Part shown: positions 19,189 to 29,406 of the stretch, piece after piece
How positions within the stretch are numbered: position 1 is the stretch's first letter
How the letters are laid out: each line of letters opens with the position of its first letter
Source: Rhodocyclaceae bacterium
GTDB lineage: Bacteria > Pseudomonadota > Gammaproteobacteria > Burkholderiales > Rhodocyclaceae
Length of the DNA stretch: 64,000 nt
Assembly (NCBI GenBank): GCA_013791905.1
Contig: VMSX01000004.1
Location: 1 to 64,000 of the forward strand
Direction: 5' to 3'
Notes under the pieces: generated by a model
What the model saw: the letters and a program-made list of their open reading frames with translations, nothing else
Told to the model about the DNA's origin: nothing
Databases searched by the model: none
Made by a program: the position numbers and the translations under genes

Positions 19189-20492
19189 AATGGCCAAGCA
19201 TCGGCTTTCGTGGTCGTCTGCTGCTGGGAGCGGTGCTGCCTGCCCTGATGATCGCGTCCCTGCTGATCACGGTATTTCTTGGGCGCTATCAGGCAGATCT
19301 GGAACGCTCGTTTCGTGATCACAGCCAGACCATTGCGCGCCAGATCGGTCCGGCTGCCGAATATGCCTTGTTCAGCGGCAGCTACGAAACCCTGCGCATG
19401 CTGGCGGAAGGGACGCGCCAGGGTGATGCTTCGATTGTTTCGGTGAGCGTGCTGGATCGCCATGGCAAAACGCTGGCTCAGTCGGGACCGGCACCTCAGC
19501 AGGAGGTGCTGCTGGGCAGTGCCTTGCAGGTGAAGAGCGGCCTGCACCTGACGACCGTCGCGGCGCCGATCCGGCAGACCGCCATGCCGCTGGATGCCTC
19601 CGCCTCCGCGTGGGAAGGCTATGCGGAGTCTTCCGCACCGGGGGTGGTCGGCTATGTCGTGATCGAGGTGTCGCGCGCGGAGTTGATTGCCCGGCAAAGC
19701 GAGATTGTGGAGATCACGCTGATGATTCTTCTCGGCGGCTTCATGTTGGCGACCTGGCTGTCGCTCAAGATTGCCGCTGGAGTAACTCGTCCGATTGCCC
19801 GCATCAACGAAGTTGTGGCGAAAATCGGCCGTGGCGACCTGGATGCGCGGGTGCACCACGATTCGGCCGGGGTGCTGGCGCCGCTGGAAGCGGGAATCAA
19901 CAGCATGGCCGAGAAAATCGCCGCCGCCCAGCGGGACCTGCAGCAGAGAATTGATGCCGCCACGAACGATCTGCGCCAGCAAAAAGAAGCTGCCGAGGCG
20001 ATGGCGCGCATCGATGTGCTGACCGGACTGGCCAACCGGCGCGCCTTCGACGAAGCGGCGCAGCACGAAATCCAGCGTGCCGTGCGCTACGGTACGGCTT
20101 TGTCTCTGGTGATGGTCGATCTCGATTTTTTCAAGACGATCAACGACAGGTTTGGCCATCATGTCGGTGACCAGGTGCTGGTGGATTTCGCGCGGATTCT
20201 TGCCGCGTCGGTGCGCGGCGTCGATCTGGCCGGGCGCTGGGGCGGGGAGGAGTTCATCATCCTGATGCCGGGTGCGGAACTCGACGAGGCGATGCAGGCC
20301 GCCGAGCGTATGCGCCTCGCGGTGGCCGCCGCACCAACGAAGGTTGATGGCGTGAGCTGTGGTTATACCGCCAGCTTTGGTGTTGCCGCGTTTACCACGC
20401 AGGCGCCGACGCTGGATGCGCTGCTCGGTCGCGCCGACCGGGCGCTCTACCGTGCGAAGGACCAGGGACGCAATCGGGTGGAGGTGGGCTGA
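19185..20492 (+). CDS. Membrane diguanylate cyclase (periplasmic sensor, HAMP, GGDEF)
   Basis: A 435-residue protein. It has a membrane helix (about 12-32), a periplasmic CHASE8-like sensor region (about 33-170), a second helix (about 175-195), HAMP (about 197-250), coiled coil and a GGDEF domain. The active-site motif is GGEEF (353-357) and the inhibitory I-site RxxD (R344, D347) is present, so it should make and be feedback-limited by c-di-GMP. The layout recalls YfiN/TpbB. Overlap with the binding-protein gene suggests that the latter delivers the periplasmic signal. Confidence 0.9.
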   Translation: MKWPSIGFRGRLLLGAVLPALMIASLLITVFLGRYQADLERSFRDHSQTIARQIGPAAEYALFSGSYETLRMLAEGTRQGDASIVSVSVLDRHGKTLAQSGPAPQQEVLLGSALQVKSGLHLTTVAAPIRQTAMPLDASASAWEGYAESSAPGVVGYVVIEVSRAELIARQSEIVEITLMILLGGFMLATWLSLKIAAGVTRPIARINEVVAKIGRGDLDARVHHDSAGVLAPLEAGINSMAEKIAAAQRDLQQRIDAATNDLRQQKEAAEAMARIDVLTGLANRRAFDEAAQHEIQRAVRYGTALSLVMVDLDFFKTINDRFGHHVGDQVLVDFARILAASVRGVDLAGRWGGEEFIILMPGAELDEAMQAAERMRLAVAAAPTKVDGVSCGYTASFGVAAFTTQAPTLDALLGRADRALYRAKDQGRNRVEVG

Positions 20493-20635
20493 GCGCTTGC
20501 GAAAATTCTGCTGCGCTTGGCATCCCGGGGTTGCGCGGTGCTCGCCATCCTCATGTACCCAAAGTACATTCCGGTGGCTGTGCTCCGGGCGCCCCCGACC
20601 TGCCTGCGCTCGCGACGAATTTATTCGCAAGCGCT
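20493..20635. repeat. Inverted-repeat-bounded intergenic element
   Basis: GCGCTTGCGAAAATTC (20493-20508) is matched in inverse by GAATTTATTCGCAAGCGC (20617-20634), with a two-base bulge. Inside lies a perfect hairpin ATGTAC-CCAAA-GTACAT (20553-20569). It fills the gap between the converging diguanylate cyclase and metF genes and may act as a two-way terminator or a mobile palindromic repeat. Confidence 0.65.
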
Positions 20636-20637
20636 AC

Positions 20638-20684
20638 GCCGTCCCGCCAGTCCCACGGGGATTCCCTTCGGTCACGCCGACTTT
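20638..20684 (-). repeat. Interspersed element, long form, at the metF stop
   Basis: GCCGTCCCGCCAG, TCCCACGGGGATTCCCTTCG, GTCACGCCGACTTT. It touches the metF stop codon (20684-20686) and directly follows the inverted-repeat element. Confidence 0.85.
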
Positions 20685-21523
20685 CAAACTGGTTTATTCA
20701 GGCCCAGTCGCCGCACGATTTCTGACGACAAGGTCGCCTGGTTGAGCGTGTAAAAGTGCAGGCCGGGCGCCCCCAGGTCGAGCAGGCGTTGGCATAACTC
20801 GGTCACCACGTCGAGGCCGAAGGCGCGAATCGAGTCGCTGTCGTCGCCGAAGCTCTCGAATTTCTTGCGCATCCAGCGCGGAATTTCGGCGCCGCAGCTA
20901 TCGGCGAAGCGCGCCAGTTTGGTGAAACTGCCGATCGGCATGATGCCCGGCACGATGGGGATGGTGATGCCCAGCGCGAATGCTTCATCGACAAAGTGGG
21001 CATAGGCATCCGCGTTGTAGAAAAACTGGGTAATCGCCGCGCTGGCGCCGGCGTCGACTTTTCTCTTGAAAGCCAGCAGATCATCGCGCGGGGTTTTCGC
21101 CTGCGGGTGCCATTCGGGATAGGCGGCTACTTCGATATGGAAGGTGTCGCCGGTTTCGGCGCGAATGAACTCGACCAGTTCGTTGGCGTAGCTGAATTCG
21201 CCGGCATCGGCCGTGCCCGAGGGCAGATCGCCGCGCAGCGCGACCAGGCGGCGGATGCCGTGGGCGCGGTAGCTATCGAGAATTTCACGGATGCCGGCGC
21301 GGGTGGAGCCGACGCAGGACAGGTGGGGCGCGGCGGCGAGCCCTTCGGCGGCGATTTCCATGATGATGTCGAAGGTGCGCTCGCGCGTCGAACCGCCGGC
21401 GCCGTAGGTGACCGAAAAGAAAGTTGGCCCGAGCGTTGCCAGACGGGCGCGCACGCTGCGCAATTTGGCGAGACCCTCGGCCGAGTGGGGGGGGAAGAAT
21501 TCGAAAGAGATTTCAGTATTCAT
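20684..21523 (-). CDS. metF: 5,10-methylenetetrahydrofolate reductase MetF
   Basis: A 279-residue TIM-barrel flavoprotein making 5-methyl-THF for methionine synthesis. Signatures are ISFEFFPPHSAEG at the N-terminus, FFSVTYGAGGSTRERT, the LVALRGDLP loop, and AAITQFFYNADAYAHFVDEA followed by PIVPGIMPI. The start is ATG 21523. It belongs to a minus-strand methyl-cycle group with ahcY and metK. An eight-C run on its sense strand (21487-21494) encodes the PPH of the FEFFPPH motif. Confidence 0.97.
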   Translation of the reverse strand: MNTEISFEFFPPHSAEGLAKLRSVRARLATLGPTFFSVTYGAGGSTRERTFDIIMEIAAEGLAAAPHLSCVGSTRAGIREILDSYRAHGIRRLVALRGDLPSGTADAGEFSYANELVEFIRAETGDTFHIEVAAYPEWHPQAKTPRDDLLAFKRKVDAGASAAITQFFYNADAYAHFVDEAFALGITIPIVPGIMPIGSFTKLARFADSCGAEIPRWMRKKFESFGDDSDSIRAFGLDVVTELCQRLLDLGAPGLHFYTLNQATLSSEIVRRLGLNKPV

Positions 21524-21553
21524 GGCAGGCTTGGAGAGGCTTAGTGGTTGGCG

Positions 21554-21853
21554 TTACGCATCATCCGGCAGGAGATACAGGACGGCATCGGGCGGCAGTA
21601 GTTGCGCCGGTTTTTGAATGGGTGCCGTCTCACCAGTCCCGAAAAGGGGATTCCCTTTGGTCACGCCGACTTTTGCTTGCACGCGGCCAAGGGCAATCAG
21701 CCGCTGCGCTGCCGCGCGCGTTGCCGCCAGTCCCTGTTGCACCAGCAACACATCGGCGCGGCAGCCGCCATGGATTTCCGCATGGCTTACCGCGCGCGCG
21801 CCCGATTTGGGTTTCGGACGCGTGCTGCGGGCATGAAAGGAATTCATGCTCAT
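21554..21853 (-). pseudogene. tlyA: tlyA remnant: S4 domain only, carrying a long interspersed element
   Basis: The 99-residue frame contains the S4 RNA-binding domain of TlyA-type rRNA methyltransferase/hemolysin proteins: CRADVLLVQQGLAATRAAAQ, RLIALGRVQ, then PIQKPAQLLPPDAVLYLLPDD. It stops at the point where YVSRGGLKL and the FtsJ-like methyltransferase domain should begin. Only 30 bases separate it from metF, so about 150 residues are missing. The element at 21624-21674 is inserted in frame in the S4 domain. TlyA between ahcY and metF is, from memory, a common betaproteobacterial order. It could still make a small S4 protein; loss of methyltransferase function is inferred. Confidence 0.75.
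21624..21674 (-). repeat. Interspersed element, long form, inside the tlyA remnant
   Basis: GCCGTCTCACCAG, TCCCGAAAAGGGGATTCCC, TTTGGTCA, CGCCGACTTTT. It is translated in the tlyA sense as [17 protein letters not shown]. Length difference from the short form is 27 bases, a multiple of three. Confidence 0.85.
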
Positions 21854-21886
21854 GCGATGACGGCGCGCTGGTGACCTGGTAACAGA

Positions 21887-23278
<1,392 letters not shown>

Positions 23279-23297
23279 GGCTATCTCCAATAGTAGT

Positions 23298-23381
23298 GAG
23301 AGCGCCGTTGCTACATGAACCGCCACCCCGAGCCTGGCAGCCCAAACATCAGCGGGCCGCTGCAGCGCTCCTCGGGGTGGG
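23298..23381 (-). promoter_or_regulatory. SAH riboswitch in the ahcY leader
   Basis: On the minus strand CCACCCCGAG (23371-23380) pairs with CTCGGGGTGG (23323-23332) as P1. Between them are GAGCGCTGCAGCGG and GCCAGGCTCGG, followed by TAGCAACGGCGCTC, whose GGCGCTC can pair back with GAGCGCT. These are the conserved blocks of the SAH (ahcY) riboswitch known in Beta- and Gammaproteobacteria. It ends about 20 bases before the ahcY ATG and should switch expression on when SAH accumulates. Confidence 0.93.
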
Positions 23382-23404
23382 AGGAATAAACGAAAAACTG
23401 GATT

Positions 23405-24571
<1,167 letters not shown>

Positions 24572-24575
24572 GCTT

Positions 24576-24631
24576 GCTCCTTGCGTACTTCCCCGCTGTT
24601 TGGTCGTCAGACCAGCTCGGGGGATCGGAGC
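24576..24631 (-). promoter_or_regulatory. Structured metK leader that could hide the ribosome binding site
   Basis: On the minus strand GCTCC (24627-24631) can pair with GGAGC (24576-24580), which is the metK ribosome binding site. Inside, CCCCG (24618-24622) pairs with CGGGG (24591-24595), enclosing the hairpin TGGTC-TGAC-GACCA (24601-24614). The layout fits a translational switch or attenuated leader. It does not match the SAM-II consensus as I recall it. No folding or covariation test was possible. Confidence 0.45.
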
Positions 24632-24761
24632 AGGCGACGCTTTAGCAGAATTTATTGGGCCGCAAACAAATGCGGTCCCCGCCCTGCAAGTTGTCCTGAT
24701 TAACTCGGCGGAGGCGGCGATAATACCGTTTTTTACAATCTCGTCAAACCGTATCAATCTC

Positions 24762-25592
24762 ATGGGTTTTTTGTTCCGCCTGCTGTCCCGCCTGCCTTTG
24801 GCGGCTTTGCACAATCTCGGCGCCCTCGCTGGCTGGCTGGCGTATCTGCTGTCGCCGACCTATCGGCGTCATCTGCGCGAAAACACCGCGCAGGCGGGTT
24901 GTGAGTCGGCGCGTGGCGTCGCGGTGGCCGAAGCCGGCAAGAGCCTGCTCGAACTGCCCAAACTCTGGCTGCGTCCGCAAGTCGAGGTGGTCGAGCGGGT
25001 GGTGAAGGTGAGCGGCTGGGAGCTGGTCGAAGCGGCATGGCAGGCAGGGCGCGGCATCCTGTTCCTGACGCCGCATCTGGGCTGTTTCGAGATTGCCGCG
25101 CAGTACTATGCAAAACACCGCCCCATCACCGCGCTCTACCGGCGTCCCAAGCAGGCCTGGCTCGCCACCATCATCGAAAACGGCCGCGGGGGCAACGTCA
25201 AGCTGGCGCCGGCCGATCTTTCCGGCGTGCGCAAGCTGATCAAGGCACTGCGCTCCGGCGCGGCGGTGGGCATCCTGCCTGACCAGGCACCCAAGGAGGG
25301 CGAAGGCGTCTGGACACCCTTTTTCGGCCGCCCTGCCTACACCATGACGTTGGCGGCGCGGCTGGCGCAGGCGGGTGCGACGGTGATCTTTGCCTTTGGC
25401 GAGCGGCTGCATTATGGCGCCGGCTATCACCTGCGCTTGTTCGAGCCAACGGGCGATGTGACGACCCCGGCCGGTATCAACCGTGAAATCGAGCGACTGG
25501 TGCTGATGTGTCCCGAACAGTATCTGTGGGGCTACAACCGCTACAAGGGCGCCCCGGAATCCGAAGACCAACCAGACACAGGAGGTCAGTAA
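24762..25592 (+). CDS. Lysophospholipid/lipid A acyltransferase (LpxL/HtrB family)
   Basis: A 276-residue membrane-anchored acyltransferase. It has an N-terminal hydrophobic helix, the catalytic H-x4-E motif HLGCFE (H105, E110), [11 protein letters not shown] and a conserved [20 protein letters not shown] block. The family adds secondary acyl chains to lipid A. Start ATG 24762 is chosen for the usual [12 protein letters not shown] beginning; the open frame extends upstream into metK's leader. It overlaps the next gene by one base and shares the divergent promoter region with metK. Confidence 0.9.
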   Translation: MGFLFRLLSRLPLAALHNLGALAGWLAYLLSPTYRRHLRENTAQAGCESARGVAVAEAGKSLLELPKLWLRPQVEVVERVVKVSGWELVEAAWQAGRGILFLTPHLGCFEIAAQYYAKHRPITALYRRPKQAWLATIIENGRGGNVKLAPADLSGVRKLIKALRSGAAVGILPDQAPKEGEGVWTPFFGRPAYTMTLAARLAQAGATVIFAFGERLHYGAGYHLRLFEPTGDVTTPAGINREIERLVLMCPEQYLWGYNRYKGAPESEDQPDTGGQ

Positions 25593-26281
25593 TGAAACCA
25601 GTCAAGCTCAGCGGGATCGAGGCATGTGTTTTCGACGCCTACGGCACCTTGTTCGATGTCGCCAGCGCGGCGCGCGGCGCCCAGGATGCGTTGGGCGATG
25701 GCTGGCAGGCACTTTCCGACCTGTGGCGGTTGAAGCAGCTGCAATACACCTGGCTGCGCGGCCTGGCCGGCCATCATGTCGACTTCTGGCAGGTCACCGG
25801 CGATGCACTCGATTTCGCCATGGCCACGCAGAAGTTGCAGGATCCCGCCCTGCGCGAACGACTGATGCAGCTCTATCTCAGCCTGAGCGCCTACCCCGAG
25901 GTGCTGCCGACGCTGCAACGGCTCAAGGCCGGCGGCATGAAGCTCGCCATCCTGTCGAACGGCACGCCGGCGATGCTGGCCGCCGCAGTCAGCAATGCCG
26001 GCCTGGACGGATTGTTCGATGCCGTGCTTTCCGTCGAGGAGGTCGGCGTTTACAAGCCGCATCCCTCGGTCTATCGGCTGGCGCCGGCGCGCCTCGATGT
26101 GGCGGTCGAGCACGCCTGTTTTCTTTCCTCCAACGGCTGGGACGCCTACTCCGCCAAGGCGATCGGCTATCGCGTGCTGTGGTGCAACCGCTTTGCCCAG
26201 GCACCTGAACGTATTCCCGCGACACCCGATGCCGAGATTGCCGATCTTTCCGTATTGCCGGAGATACTTCAGCGTGCCTGA
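25592..26281 (+). CDS. Haloacid dehalogenase, type II (HAD superfamily)
   Basis: A 229-residue HAD hydrolase. The nucleophile Asp is D15 in CVFDAYGTLFDV. It also has the SNGTPAMLAAAV motif II, Lys in VGVYKPHPSVYRLA and the SSNGWDAYSAKAIG motif characteristic of L-2-haloacid dehalogenases. The true substrate may be a haloacid or another small acid. A strong GGAGG site precedes the ATG, which overlaps the stop of the acyltransferase gene. Its location between two acyltransferase genes has no evident metabolic reason. Confidence 0.88.
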   Translation: MKPVKLSGIEACVFDAYGTLFDVASAARGAQDALGDGWQALSDLWRLKQLQYTWLRGLAGHHVDFWQVTGDALDFAMATQKLQDPALRERLMQLYLSLSAYPEVLPTLQRLKAGGMKLAILSNGTPAMLAAAVSNAGLDGLFDAVLSVEEVGVYKPHPSVYRLAPARLDVAVEHACFLSSNGWDAYSAKAIGYRVLWCNRFAQAPERIPATPDAEIADLSVLPEILQRA

Positions 26282-26316
26282 GTTTCTCCGCAACTAATCA
26301 CTCCCTTACCGTAAAT

Positions 26317-27186
26317 ATGACCCGCCTCATCCTCGCGCTCATGTGGTTGCTGCATCTACTCCCGTTGCCGCTGCTCGCGGCCTGCGGCCGCTTCTTTGGT
26401 CGTCTGCTCCATGCTTTCGGTCGGCAGCGCCGCGCTGTCACGCTGACCAATCTCGGCCTGTGCTTTCCACAACTCACCACGGACGAAAAGTCGGCGCTGG
26501 CGCGACGGCACTTTGCCGCCTTTGGCCGCAGCTTTCTCGAACGCGGGCTGCTGTGGTGGGCGGCGCCGGCGCGCATCCGGCGCCTGGTGAAAATCGCGGG
26601 CATGGAGCGGCTGGCCGCGCAGAAGGGCCAGCCGGTCATCCTGCTGGTGCCTCATTTCGTTGGCCTCGACATGGGCTGGACGCGGCTGGCACTGGAACTC
26701 GACATGGTCAGCATTTACGCCAACCAGAAGAACCTGCTGTTCAATGCCGCGCTGTATCGCGGCCGGTTGCGCTTCGGCGGTTCGGAACTGTTTTCGCGCC
26801 AGGAGGGCACGCGCAAGGCGATCAAGGCAATGAAGGCGGGACGCCCTTTCTACTACCTGCCCGACATGGATTACGGCGAGCGCGACACGATCTTCGTGCC
26901 GTTTTTCGGCGTGCCGGCGGCCACCATCACCGGCCTGTCGCGTCTGGCGCGCATGACCGGGGCGACGGTGCTGCCGGTGGTCACCCGCATGAGCAATGAA
27001 GGCGATTGCGGCTATGTCGTCGAGATCGGCGCACCGTGGGTCGACTATCCCGGCGTCAGCATCGAAGCCGATACGCGCCGCATGAATGCTTTTGTCGAGG
27101 CGGAGGTTCTCAAGATGCCGGAGCAGTATTTCTGGCTGCACAAACGTTTCAAGACCCGACCGCCTGGTGAAAATAGGATTTATTGA
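26317..27186 (+). CDS. Lipid A biosynthesis acyltransferase (LpxL/LpxM family)
   Basis: A 289-residue membrane-bound acyltransferase with N-terminal helix LILALMWLLHLLPLPLLAA. The H-x4-D catalytic motif is HFVGLD (H113, D118), followed by IYANQKNLLFN and YYLPDMDYGERDTIFVPFFG. It is the second such enzyme within 3 kb; the pair probably adds the two secondary chains of lipid A. A DNA stretch at 26487-26510 resembles the interspersed element but encodes family-typical residues ([10 protein letters not shown]), so I treat it as coincidence. Confidence 0.9.
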   Translation: MTRLILALMWLLHLLPLPLLAACGRFFGRLLHAFGRQRRAVTLTNLGLCFPQLTTDEKSALARRHFAAFGRSFLERGLLWWAAPARIRRLVKIAGMERLAAQKGQPVILLVPHFVGLDMGWTRLALELDMVSIYANQKNLLFNAALYRGRLRFGGSELFSRQEGTRKAIKAMKAGRPFYYLPDMDYGERDTIFVPFFGVPAATITGLSRLARMTGATVLPVVTRMSNEGDCGYVVEIGAPWVDYPGVSIEADTRRMNAFVEAEVLKMPEQYFWLHKRFKTRPPGENRIY

Positions 27187-27309
27187 TTTTCAGAGCAGGC
27201 TAACCGGCGCAAGCCGGTTAAGCGCGATAGCGCGGCCAAAACTAAAATAAGGTTTATTGACCCTTCATTTGCAAAAGTCGGCGCTGGCGGGACGGCGTAT
27301 CCTCGTGCC
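27187..27309 (+). other. Spacer with interspersed element before dapF
   Basis: Contains a short inverted repeat (TAACCGGC-GCAA-GCCGGTTA) and, at 27273-27296, a clean short-form copy of the interspersed element (AAAAGTCGGCGCTGGC then GGGACGGC). It ends 13 bases before the dapF ATG, so the element forms much of the 5' leader. Confidence 0.75.
27273..27296 (+). repeat. Interspersed element, short form
   Basis: Exact match to the short consensus, intergenic, directly upstream of dapF. Confidence 0.85.
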
Positions 27310-28152
27310 ATGAAGATTCATTTCACCAAAATGCACGGCCTGGGCAACGACTTTGTCGTGCTGGACGCCGTGCGGCAAAAATTTGTTCCATCACCGGCGC
27401 AGGTGCGCTGGCTGGCCGATCGCCATTTCGGCGTCGGCTGCGATCAGCTGCTCGTGGTTCAGCCGCCACAGCGCGAGGACGCCGATTTTCGCTATCGCAT
27501 CTTCAATGCCGACGGCGGCGAGGTCGAGCAATGCGGCAACGGCGCACGCTGCTTCGTGCGCTTTGTCCATGAGCAGGGCCTGACCACCCAGCGCCGGATC
27601 TGCGTCGAGACGCTGGCCGGCCTGATCGTCTTGCAGCTTGAGGACGATGGCCAGGTCACGGTCGACATGGGCGTGCCGCGTTGGCTGCCGGCCGACATCC
27701 CGTTTCTGGCCGATAGCGACGAACTGCTGCAAAGGCTTGAGTTTGCTGGACGCAGCGCCGAAATCACCGCTGTTTCGATGGGTAATCCGCATGCCGTGCA
27801 GGTGGTCGACAACGTCGCTACCGTGCCGGTGGCCAGGGACGGTCCGCTGATCGAGGCGCACCCAAGCTTCCCCAAGCGGGTCAATGCCGGATTCATGGAA
27901 ATCGTCGACCGGCACGCCATCCGCTTGCGCGTCTTTGAGCGCGGCGCGGGCGAGACGCTGGCCTGCGGTACGGGCGCCTGCGCTGCCGTGGCGGTGGGGA
28001 TGCGCCGTGGCCTGCTGGATTCGCCGGTGCGCGTCAGTACCCGCGGCGGCGAACTCACCATTGCCTGGGGCGGCCTGGGCCAGCCCGTACTGATGACCGG
28101 ACCGGCCGTTTCCGTGTTTGCCGGCGAAATTGAACTGCCTGAGAAGCTATGA
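27310..28152 (+). CDS. dapF: Diaminopimelate epimerase DapF
   Basis: A 280-residue cofactor-free racemase converting LL- to meso-diaminopimelate for lysine and peptidoglycan. The two catalytic cysteines are C75 (QCGNGARC) and C219 (LACGTGACA). The N-terminus [16 protein letters not shown] is diagnostic. It is followed by DUF484 and xerC, the dapF-yigA-xerC order of Proteobacteria. The stop codon lies at the first base pairs of a 113-bp tandem repeat. Confidence 0.97.
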   Translation: MKIHFTKMHGLGNDFVVLDAVRQKFVPSPAQVRWLADRHFGVGCDQLLVVQPPQREDADFRYRIFNADGGEVEQCGNGARCFVRFVHEQGLTTQRRICVETLAGLIVLQLEDDGQVTVDMGVPRWLPADIPFLADSDELLQRLEFAGRSAEITAVSMGNPHAVQVVDNVATVPVARDGPLIEAHPSFPKRVNAGFMEIVDRHAIRLRVFERGAGETLACGTGACAAVAVGMRRGLLDSPVRVSTRGGELTIAWGGLGQPVLMTGPAVSVFAGEIELPEKL

Positions 28153-28374
28153 CCCTCATCCCCCCAGCCCCCTTCTCGAAGAATGGGGTGACGGTTGTTC
28201 GCGGGCGTTGCCCGCTCCATGTATTGGCTGTTCCTTCTTGGGGCGGCCCGGCGGAGGAACTATGACCATCATCCCCCCAGCCCCCTTCTCGAAGAAGGGG
28301 GTGACGGAAGTTCGCGGGCGGTGCCCGCTCCATGTAATGGCTGTTCCTCCTTGGGGCGGCCCGGCGGAGGAACT
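28149..28374 (+). repeat. 113-bp direct tandem duplication between dapF and DUF484
   Basis: Unit 1 (28149-28261) and unit 2 (28262-28374) each begin ATGAC(C/C)-TCATCCCCCCAGCC-like sequence. Each holds a hairpin-prone CCCCCTTCTCGAAGAAGGGG and ends TTGGGGCGGCCCGGCGGAGG followed by AACTATG. Every unit boundary therefore recreates a strong ribosome binding site plus ATG. The ATG at 28262 opens a 40-codon frame that ends at 28384, overlapping the DUF484 start at 28375. Confidence 0.85.
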
Positions 28375-29037
28375 ATGTCGCTAGAAGCCAAAGATGTCGC
28401 CCAGTATCTGAAAGACCACCCGGAATTTTTCACCCAGTATGCCGACACGCTGGCCCAGATCACTTTGCCCGACCCGCACGGTGGGCGCGCCGTGTCGATC
28501 ACCGAACGGCAGATTGGCATGTTGCGCGAACAGATCAAGCGCCTCGAAAACAAGCTGGCCGAACTGATCCGCTTCGGCGAAGAGAATGATGTGCTGTCCG
28601 GCAAGGCGCACCGGATCGATGTGGCCCTGGCGGGCGCGACCGACGTCAGCAGCGTGCTGCGTGTGTTGTATGCCCATCTCGGCGGCGACTTTGCCGTCCC
28701 GCATGTGGCCGTGCGCCTATGGGAGGTGGACGGCGATGCGGGGGCACCCGAATTCACGCCGATGAGCGCAGCGGCCCACGAATTCGCTGCGGGACTGACG
28801 CGCCCGTATTGCGGCGCCGGCAGCGGCCCGGATGTGCTCGGCTGGTTCGGCGAGCGCGGCAGTCATGTGCGCTCGCTGGCGCTCGTCACCTTGCGGCGTG
28901 GCGCCGACACCTTCGGCCTGCTGGCCCTCGGGAGTGAAGAGCCGCAGCGCTTTTATCCGGAGATGGGGACGCTCTATCTGGAGCGCATCGGCGAGGTGGC
29001 GGCTGCGGCGCTGAATCGTGCGCTGGGCTGTGATTGA
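28375..29037 (+). CDS. DUF484 family protein (YigA-like)
   Basis: A 220-residue cytoplasmic protein with the DUF484 pattern. The N-terminal helix VAQYLKDHPEFFTQYADTLA is followed by PDPHGGRAVSITERQIGMLR, a coiled coil (LREQIKRLENKLAELI) and a GAF-like C-terminal domain. Function is unknown, though it is regularly found between dapF and xerC. Start ATG 28375 has GGAGG upstream supplied by the tandem repeat; a longer upstream frame is only translated repeat. Confidence 0.9.
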   Translation: MSLEAKDVAQYLKDHPEFFTQYADTLAQITLPDPHGGRAVSITERQIGMLREQIKRLENKLAELIRFGEENDVLSGKAHRIDVALAGATDVSSVLRVLYAHLGGDFAVPHVAVRLWEVDGDAGAPEFTPMSAAAHEFAAGLTRPYCGAGSGPDVLGWFGERGSHVRSLALVTLRRGADTFGLLALGSEEPQRFYPEMGTLYLERIGEVAAAALNRALGCD

Positions 29038-29406
29038 ACGCCCGCCCCCTCCCATCCTCCCCCTCGCGGGGGTCTTTGGTTGTTGCCTCCGGCCGCCGCT
29101 ACGCGGCTTACCGCCGGCGTTGCCGGCATTAGCCTGCGCCGCAACTGCGCGACTACGTCGCTTGTTGTCGCTGCGCTCGTTTTATTACGGGGTGCCCCCG
29201 TTCATGCTTGGGAGCGGATTGCGGCTTTCGCCGCGTGCCGTCTCGCCTTGGGGCGGCCCGGCGGCGAGACTGCTGGGGTGTGCATTTCCCCCCTTTCCCC
29301 TGGCGGGAAAGGGGCCGGGGGAAAGGAGGGGCACCAGAAAGCCCTTCACCCGTATGCGGGAGAAGGGCGGCCCGGCGCAAACGCTGTGTTTTCCACGTTA
29401 GCAACG
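29038..29406. repeat. Repeat-rich spacer between DUF484 and xerC
   Basis: 369 bases with no credible gene. It contains CTCCCATCCTCCCCCTCGCG (shared with 45145), CGGCGTTGCCGGCATTAGCC and GTCGCTTGTTGTCGCTGCGC (inverted copies at 12040-12120). It also has GCGGATTGCGGCT and CTTGGGGCGGCCCGGCGGCG (shared with 45225-45283), and CCCCTTTCCCCTGGCGGGAA. It looks like a mosaic of intergenic repeat modules. An xerC promoter could lie here but none was recognised. Confidence 0.7.

Noticed and set aside
21487-21494. Eight-base homopolymer in metF as a phase-variation site
   Set aside because: It encodes the invariant FEFFPPH motif at the protein start and is only eight bases long, so conservation of the protein explains it.
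23279-23326. In-frame upstream start extending AhcY by 16 residues
   Set aside because: It would lie within the SAH riboswitch; the ATG at 23278 has a good ribosome binding site and the family's normal start.
24576-24760. SAM-II or SAM-I riboswitch upstream of metK
   Set aside because: The conserved blocks of these classes, as I recall them, are absent. Only a general structured leader can be claimed.
25592-26281. YigB-type phosphatase of the dapF-xerC group
   Set aside because: Motifs SSNGWDA and VYKPHPSVY match type II haloacid dehalogenases, and the gene lies before dapF and not after xerC.
26487-26510. A further near-match to the short element inside the second acyltransferase gene
   Set aside because: It is read in a different frame ([10 protein letters not shown]), and these residues fit the normal acyltransferase alignment with no extra length, so chance similarity is more likely than insertion.
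28149-28374. CRISPR array or VNTR
   Set aside because: Only two units of 113 bp in direct contact without spacers. No cas genes are present in the window.
29080-29406. Long N-terminal extension of XerC in the same open frame
   Set aside because: The extension translates GC-rich intergenic repeat modules and lacks any XerC homology. The ATG at 29407 gives a normal-sized recombinase.
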